64,000 bases of DNA, taken from Aquabacter cavernae. GTDB taxonomy: Bacteria > Pseudomonadota > Alphaproteobacteria > Rhizobiales > Xanthobacteraceae. The position numbers and the translations under genes were made by a program. The notes under the pieces are model-generated. The model did no database searches and had not been told where the DNA came from. It was given only the letters and a program-made list of their open reading frames with translations. Location of the stretch: the NCBI RefSeq assembly GCF_003993795.1, contig NZ_RWKV01000008.1:186001-250000 (forward strand). Reading direction: 5' to 3'. This document shows, in pieces, positions 59,378-64,000 of this stretch. Position 1 is the stretch's first letter, and each line of letters starts with the position of its first letter.

Positions 59378-59414
59378 TGATTATAAAATATGCAAATTGA
59401 TCATTTAATAATCA
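59378..59414. promoter_or_regulatory. AT-rich segment with inverted repeat upstream of atzF
   Basis: TGATTAT (59378-59384) and ATAATCA (59408-59414) form a 7-bp inverted repeat with a 23-bp spacer, embedded in about 50 bp of AT-rich DNA in a GC-rich genome. It lies 190 bp before atzF. An atzF promoter with a regulator site is a reasonable reading. Confidence 0.4.
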
Positions 59415-59481
59415 AAAAAGTGCGACTTGCATGCAGTTAAGCACGCTGTGCGCGTCCCCCGGAGCTTGCGCCCGGCGGGCC

Positions 59482-59640
59482 TCATCGCGTCGGAGTGGCG
59501 GGGGCCATGGGCGCGGCGGGCACGTTGGCCGGTGCGCTCTCGGTGGGCTCGGGCGTGCCGCGGCCGGAAAACATCACGGCAGCGCCCAGCGCCGCCGCAA
59601 AGATGACGGCGCCGAAGATCAAAGTCATGGAACGGGTCAT
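59482..59640 (-). CDS. Small single-helix membrane protein
   Basis: A 52-residue ORF: MTRSMTLIFGAVIFAAALGA then a Pro/Ala-rich tail (TPEPTESAPANVPAAPMAPA). The first 25 residues are a membrane helix or signal anchor. GGAGTGA lies 8 nt before the ATG, and the frame ends in TGA at 59482. It sits between atzF and purU on the same strand. No family is recognised; possibly a small periplasmic-facing anchor protein. Confidence 0.6.
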   Translation of the reverse strand: MTRSMTLIFGAVIFAAALGAAVMFSGRGTPEPTESAPANVPAAPMAPATPTR

Positions 59641-59714
59641 GGTGCGTCACTCCGATGCTCTTTCGGATGTAACGCTGGGGAAGCGGAGATGGTTCACCTC
59701 CGCTTCGCCGTGGA

Positions 59715-60599
59715 TCAGTCGCGGAACACCACGGTCTTGCTGCCGTTCAGCAGAACGCGGTCTTCCAGATGCCAGGAAATGGCCCGCGCCAGCACCCGGC
59801 GCTCGATGTCGCGGCCCTTGCGCACAAGATCGTCGGGCGTATCCTGGTGGGAAATACGCTCCACATCCTGCTCGATGATGGGGCCTTCATCCAGGTCCGA
59901 GGTGACGTAATGGGCGGTGGCGCCCATGAGCTTCACGCCGCGGGCATGGGCCTGGTGATAGGGCTTGGCACCCTTGAAGCCGGGCAGGAAGGAATGGTGG
60001 ATGTTGATGCACCGGCCGCTCAATTTGGCCGACAAACCGTCCGAGAGCACCTGCATGTAACGCGCAAGAACCGCCAGTTCCGACTTGCTCTCGCGGAATA
60101 TCCGCCAGATCTCCGCTTCCTGTTCCAGCTTCGTCGCCTTGGTCACCGGCAGGTGGAAAAACGGTATCGGGTTGAGGTCGAGATGGGCATAGGTCTCGCG
60201 GGGATGGTTCGAGATGATGCCGGAGATCTCCATGGGGATCTCGCCGATCCGCCAGCGATAGAGGAGGTCGGCCAGGCAGTGGTCGAACTTCGAGGCCAGC
60301 AGCAGCACCCGGCGCTTCTCGGCGCGGTCGCGCATCTGCCACGTCAGCGACAGGCCCTCGGCCACCTCCACGAAGGCGGCGCGGATCGCCGCCAGGTCCG
60401 CCTCGCCCTCCACCATGTTGAAGACGACGCGCATGAAGAAGCGGTTGCTCTCCCGGTCGTCGAACTGCTGGGCGTCGAGGATGTTGCCGCCCTGTTCGAA
60501 CAGGAAGGTGGAGACCCGCGCCACGATGCCGGGGCGGTTGGGGCAGGAGAGGGTGAGGATGAACTGGCGGTCGGGCGCGGTATTTTCAGGCGCGGTCAT
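59715..60599 (-). CDS. purU: Formyltetrahydrofolate deformylase
   Basis: A 294-residue enzyme that hydrolyses 10-formyl-THF to formate and THF. An N-terminal ACT domain ([20 protein letters not shown], about 14-90) precedes the formyltransferase-like domain with [40 protein letters not shown] carries the conserved His-rich catalytic region, and [11 protein letters not shown] follows. ATG at 60599 fits family starts; the frame is open 31 codons upstream inside soxG. PurU commonly follows sarcosine oxidase genes, where it recycles the C1-folate made during demethylation. Confidence 0.94.
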   Translation of the reverse strand: MTAPENTAPDRQFILTLSCPNRPGIVARVSTFLFEQGGNILDAQQFDDRESNRFFMRVVFNMVEGEADLAAIRAAFVEVAEGLSLTWQMRDRAEKRRVLLLASKFDHCLADLLYRWRIGEIPMEISGIISNHPRETYAHLDLNPIPFFHLPVTKATKLEQEAEIWRIFRESKSELAVLARYMQVLSDGLSAKLSGRCINIHHSFLPGFKGAKPYHQAHARGVKLMGATAHYVTSDLDEGPIIEQDVERISHQDTPDDLVRKGRDIERRVLARAISWHLEDRVLLNGSKTVVFRD

Positions 60600-60663
60600 A
60601 AGTCGTCTCGTCAGGAAAAGGGGATGTGAAAGGGCGGGGAGGGCAGCGCGCGTCGCGCCGCCG

Positions 60664-61275
60664 TCAACCTCGCGCGGGGCCCGCCATTTCAAGGCCGGCC
60701 GAGGCCGCGGCGCTCGCCAGTGCCCGCAGGAAGGCGGGGGCGAAGGAGCGGGGAATGGCGAAGCGATAGGCGGGGGAATCGTTGAGCTGCCAGAAGGTGA
60801 GCGGCATCAGCGCCACCAGGGTGGCGGCGGCATCGCCCGGCCTGAAGACGCTCGGGTCGAGGTCCACGGGCACCAGCTTGGCGAGCGTTTCCCCCACGGC
60901 CGGGCCGTAGAGGTCCAGCATCAGGTTGGCGTCGCTCTGGTCGGTGAGGGCGGCACCGTCGCCGAAGGCGTCCGTGAGGCGCGCCATCAGGGCTTCGGGC
61001 GCCTGCGAGGCGGTCACCAGCCAGCGGCCCGGGCCGGTGCCGATGAAGGCGATATCGGCGGTGAAGCTCACCTTCGGGGCATCCGCCAGCGCCACGCCGA
61101 ACGCAGCCAGGGCCGCCTCGGTGATGCGGGGCACAGCACCCTTGCAGGCCACCAGGGTCGCCACGGCAAGGCGGGACAGAGGATGGGCGATGACACCGGG
61201 CGCGCCGTCGGCACGGCCATGGCGGCCGGGCGGCAGCAGGTCGGTGACGGGCAGGTCGGACAGGATCTCAGACAC
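60664..61275 (-). CDS. soxG: Sarcosine oxidase gamma subunit
   Basis: A 203-residue subunit of heterotetrameric sarcosine oxidase. The sequence has [20 protein letters not shown], a core with [20 protein letters not shown], the segment [20 protein letters not shown] and [20 protein letters not shown] near the end, all typical of SoxG. GTG at 61275 has AAGGGGAG upstream and overlaps the soxA stop by 8 nt, the standard soxA-soxG coupling. Confidence 0.93.
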   Translation of the reverse strand: MSEILSDLPVTDLLPPGRHGRADGAPGVIAHPLSRLAVATLVACKGAVPRITEAALAAFGVALADAPKVSFTADIAFIGTGPGRWLVTASQAPEALMARLTDAFGDGAALTDQSDANLMLDLYGPAVGETLAKLVPVDLDPSVFRPGDAAATLVALMPLTFWQLNDSPAYRFAIPRSFAPAFLRALASAAASAGLEMAGPARG

Positions 61276-64000
61276 GCAACCGCTCCCCTTCCGGATCAAC
61301 GAACGCCGGATGGCAGATTTCGACGGGAATGTCGCCGCCCCGCACCGGGTCATAGGCGCGCACGCTCTCGCCGATCCGCTCAGTGCCGCGCGCGATGAGC
61401 CCGAGGCCGATCCAGTGACCGAGCAGGGGCGAGAAGGCAACCGAGGTCATGTAGCCCTCGTCATTGGCCGTGGTGCCGCTGCGCCCATGGGGCAGGAAAT
61501 GGGCGCCCGCCCGCAGCCGGTCGCCGGGATTGACCGGCTTGAAGCCCACGAAGCTCACCCGTCCCTCTTCGAGGAAGGCGGGGCGCTGGGAGAGGACGCG
61601 GCCCACATAGTCTTTCTTGGTGGAGGCCATGCGGCCGAGCCCGAGGTCGCGGGCCGAGGTCTGGCCGTTCAGTTCGTTGCCCGAGACATGGCCCTTCTCG
61701 ATGCGCATGACGCCGAGCGCCTCGGTGCCGTAGGGCGTGATGCCGAAGGGCGCCCCGGCGGCCATGAGCGCTTCCGCGAGCCTGCGCCCCTGGCGGGCGG
61801 GAACGGCGATCTCATAGCCCAGCTCCCCGGAGAAGGAGACCCGGAAGATGCGGGCGGCCACGCCGCTGAGCACCGTGCCCTGCGCCACGCCCATATAGGG
61901 CAAGGCGGCATTGGACACGTCCAGTCCGTCCACCACCTGTTCCAGCACGGCGCGGGCCTGGGGGCCGGCAATGGAAATCTGCGCCCATTGCTCGGAGACC
62001 GAGGCCATCTGCACGTCCAGCTCCGGCCACAGCACCTGCAGGCAGAATTCCAGGTGCTGATAGACCTTGGCGGCATTGGCCGTGGTGGTGGTCATCAGAT
62101 AATGGCGCTCGCCGAGGCGCGAGGTTGTGCCGTCATCCATGACGATGCCGTCCTCGCGCAGCATCACGCCATAGCGCGCGCGGCCCACCGGCAAGGTGGA
62201 GAAGGTGTTGATATAGACCCGGTCGAGGAAGGCGCCTGCGTCCGGCCCCTGGATGTCGATCTTGCCGAAGGTGGATACGTCGATGAGGCCGACGCCGGTG
62301 CGCGTGGCGGTCACCTCGCGGTTCACGGTCTCCAGCCAGTCCGTCTCTCCGGGGCGCGGGAAATATTGCGCCCGCAGCCACAGCCCGGCTTCCACGAACA
62401 CCGCGCCCTGCGCGCGTGCCCAGTCATGGGTGGGCGTCGGCCGGGTGGCGCGGAAATCCTTGCCGCGATGGTGCCCCGCGATGGCGCCGAGCGCCACCGG
62501 CGTATAAGGCGGGCGGAACAGGGTGGTGCCGGTGGCGCCCACATCCTGGCCGGTGAGCACGGCCATCATGGCTAGGCCGGTCACGTTGGAGGTGCGCCCC
62601 TGGTCGGTGGCCATGCCCAGCGTGGTGTAGCGCTTCAGCAGTTCCACCGCCCGGAATCCTTCCGTGTGGGCGATGGTGATGTCCTTGGCGGTCACATCAT
62701 TCTGCAGGTCCACGAAGGCCGGGCCGCGTGAGCCCGGCACATGCCAGAAGGGCGTGACGGTGATGGCGTTGTCCCGCGCCTGGGGAACCGGCGTGGCATA
62801 AGCGGAGAAGCCCAGTTCGCTCACGGCTTCCGCCGCCTCGGCCGCACCGGCCGCAAGGCAGCGGGCGAGCGAATAGTCGCCCCGCGCCGCGCCCGCCACC
62901 CGCATGCCGGGCGGGCAGGCGCCGGGCACGAAGCCCGCAATGTCGGCCCGGTAGACGGGCTTGCCGCCGAAATGGCTGGTGAGGCCCACATTGGGGCTGG
63001 AGCCGCCGGAAATGGCGAGCACCTCGGCGGCGATCTTCTCCTCCCCCGTGGCGCTGCGCACGGTGACGGAGGAGAGGAGCCGCCCCGAGGTCGCCACCAC
63101 CTGACCGCCCTGGATGACGCGCACGCCGCGCCGCTTCGCCCGCTCCAGCTGGATGGGCGGGGCTTCCGGGCGCACATCCACGATGGCGGCGATGTCCACC
63201 CCGGCCTCGGCCGCGTCGAAGGCGGCGGACCAGGCATAGCCGTTATTGGCGAACACCACGGCGCGCTTGCCGGGATTGGCCGCGTAGCGCACGGCATAGG
63301 TGCGCAGCGCCTGGGCCGACATGACGCCCGGCCGGTCATTGCCGCCGAACACGATGGGCCGGTCGATGGCGCCCGCGCACAGCAGCGAGCGCTTGGCGAC
63401 GATCTTCCAATAGCGCTGGCGGGGCGTGAAGGCGGGCGGAAGGGGCAGATGGTCCGCCACCCGCTCCAGTGCGCCGAACGTGCCGCCGTCATAGGCGCCG
63501 AAAACGGTGGTGCGGGGCAGCAGGCGCACATTGGGCAGAGCGGCCAGTTCCGCCACCGCCCGCTCCACGAAGGCGAGGGAAGGGGCGTCGTCAATCTCCG
63601 CGCGCTCGGCGAGGATGCGCCCGCCGAAGCGGAAATCCTCGTCGGCCAGGATCACCCGCGCGCCGCTGCGGCCCGCCGTGAGCGCGGCCATGAGCCCGGC
63701 CGCGCCGCCGCCGATCACCAGCAGGTCGCAGAAGGCGAAAGAGCGATCATAGCTGTCCGGGTCCGGCGCTTCCGCCGCCCGGCCGAGGCCCGCCGCGCGG
63801 CGGATGAGCGGCTCGTAGAGCTTTTCCCACAGCGCCGCCGGCCACATGAAGGTCTTGTAGTAGAAGCCGGCGCCCAGCAGCGGGCCCAACAGGCCGTTCA
63901 CCGACTGGATGTCGAAATCGAGGCTCGGCCAGCGGTTCTGGCTGGCGGCGGAGAGGCCGTCATACAGCTCCACCACCGTGGCGCGGCTGTTGGGCTCGCG
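61268..64000 (-). CDS. soxA: Sarcosine oxidase alpha subunit (5' end outside window)
   Basis: The visible 910 C-terminal residues of the roughly 1,000-residue alpha subunit. The protein is already open at 64000 (REPNSRATVVELYDG). It has the NAD-binding motif LLVIGGGAAGLMAALTAGRS and GGRILAERAE. A GcvT-like folate-binding C-terminal half follows, with DVSTFGKIDIQGPDAGAFLD, SGELGYEIAVPARQGRRLAE and RIEKGHVSGNELNGQTSARD. The complex demethylates sarcosine to glycine, H2O2 and 5,10-methylene-THF. soxB and soxD should lie beyond 64000. The downstream soxG-purU order confirms the assignment. Confidence 0.95.
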   Translation of the reverse strand, partial: REPNSRATVVELYDGLSAASQNRWPSLDFDIQSVNGLLGPLLGAGFYYKTFMWPAALWEKLYEPLIRRAAGLGRAAEAPDPDSYDRSFAFCDLLVIGGGAAGLMAALTAGRSGARVILADEDFRFGGRILAERAEIDDAPSLAFVERAVAELAALPNVRLLPRTTVFGAYDGGTFGALERVADHLPLPPAFTPRQRYWKIVAKRSLLCAGAIDRPIVFGGNDRPGVMSAQALRTYAVRYAANPGKRAVVFANNGYAWSAAFDAAEAGVDIAAIVDVRPEAPPIQLERAKRRGVRVIQGGQVVATSGRLLSSVTVRSATGEEKIAAEVLAISGGSSPNVGLTSHFGGKPVYRADIAGFVPGACPPGMRVAGAARGDYSLARCLAAGAAEAAEAVSELGFSAYATPVPQARDNAITVTPFWHVPGSRGPAFVDLQNDVTAKDITIAHTEGFRAVELLKRYTTLGMATDQGRTSNVTGLAMMAVLTGQDVGATGTTLFRPPYTPVALGAIAGHHRGKDFRATRPTPTHDWARAQGAVFVEAGLWLRAQYFPRPGETDWLETVNREVTATRTGVGLIDVSTFGKIDIQGPDAGAFLDRVYINTFSTLPVGRARYGVMLREDGIVMDDGTTSRLGERHYLMTTTTANAAKVYQHLEFCLQVLWPELDVQMASVSEQWAQISIAGPQARAVLEQVVDGLDVSNAALPYMGVAQGTVLSGVAARIFRVSFSGELGYEIAVPARQGRRLAEALMAAGAPFGITPYGTEALGVMRIEKGHVSGNELNGQTSARDLGLGRMASTKKDYVGRVLSQRPAFLEEGRVSFVGFKPVNPGDRLRAGAHFLPHGRSGTTANDEGYMTSVAFSPLLGHWIGLGLIARGTERIGESVRAYDPVRGGDIPVEICHPAFVDPEGERLRV

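Overview
This 64 kb window is chromosomal DNA of a GC-rich alphaproteobacterium. The cysS–GNAT–cimA order, the rplU–rpmA pair, the sarcosine oxidase–purU order, the DUF1491 operon and the style of the intergenic palindromes all fit Hyphomicrobiales, and the mix of catabolic genes suggests a Xanthobacteraceae-like soil or plant-associated organism. The genus assignment is inference. No phage, integrase, insertion sequence, rRNA or CRISPR array was seen.

Layout. 1-5,250 is housekeeping: the cysS end, a GNAT acetyltransferase, citramalate synthase (cimA), rppH, another GNAT, ribosomal proteins L27 and L21, a hotdog thioesterase and tRNA-Ser(CGA). 5,487-7,646 is an orphan secreted protein. 8,141-15,290 is a compact sulfonate locus: pta, xsc, an MHS-type permease and a GMC dehydrogenase in one minus-strand operon, divergent from an IclR regulator. 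Together they read as isethionate to sulfoacetaldehyde to acetyl phosphate plus sulfite to acetyl-CoA. 15,322-22,905 is a 2,527-residue autotransporter, preceded by a LuxR-type regulator (23,131-23,898).

24,345-31,538 is the most striking region. A nitrilase, a complete five-gene branched-chain-type ABC importer and an aldoxime dehydratase run in one direction. This encodes uptake plus an aldoxime to nitrile to carboxylic acid route. A LysR regulator and a flavin monooxygenase follow on the other strand. 34,321-42,662 holds a second five-gene branched-chain-type importer, with its binding protein divergent from the rest, coupled to an M20 deacylase, a RidA protein, a DUF1028 protein and a LysR regulator. 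It is probably a catabolic cluster for an acylated amino compound. Both LivG-type ATPases have lost the recognisable ABC signature.

42,708-47,780 encodes a 1,690-residue GH81 endo-beta-1,3-glucanase with five copies of an unnamed Asp/Gly-rich module. Upstream on the same strand lies a Cache-GGDEF diguanylate cyclase. 50,067-52,932 is an overlapping histidine kinase / peptidoglycan-binding protein / DUF1491 operon. 53,014-56,644 has a small conserved-looking ORF, a DUF1254/DUF1214 pair and a class A penicillin-binding protein. 56,894-64,000 has a YcgN-like cysteine protein, allophanate hydrolase (atzF), a 52-residue membrane peptide, purU, soxG and the 3' part of soxA, whose start lies outside the window.

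Recurrent non-coding features are strong GC hairpins between genes, a two-module palindromic repeat present three times with a compensated stem change, and other dispersed palindromes.
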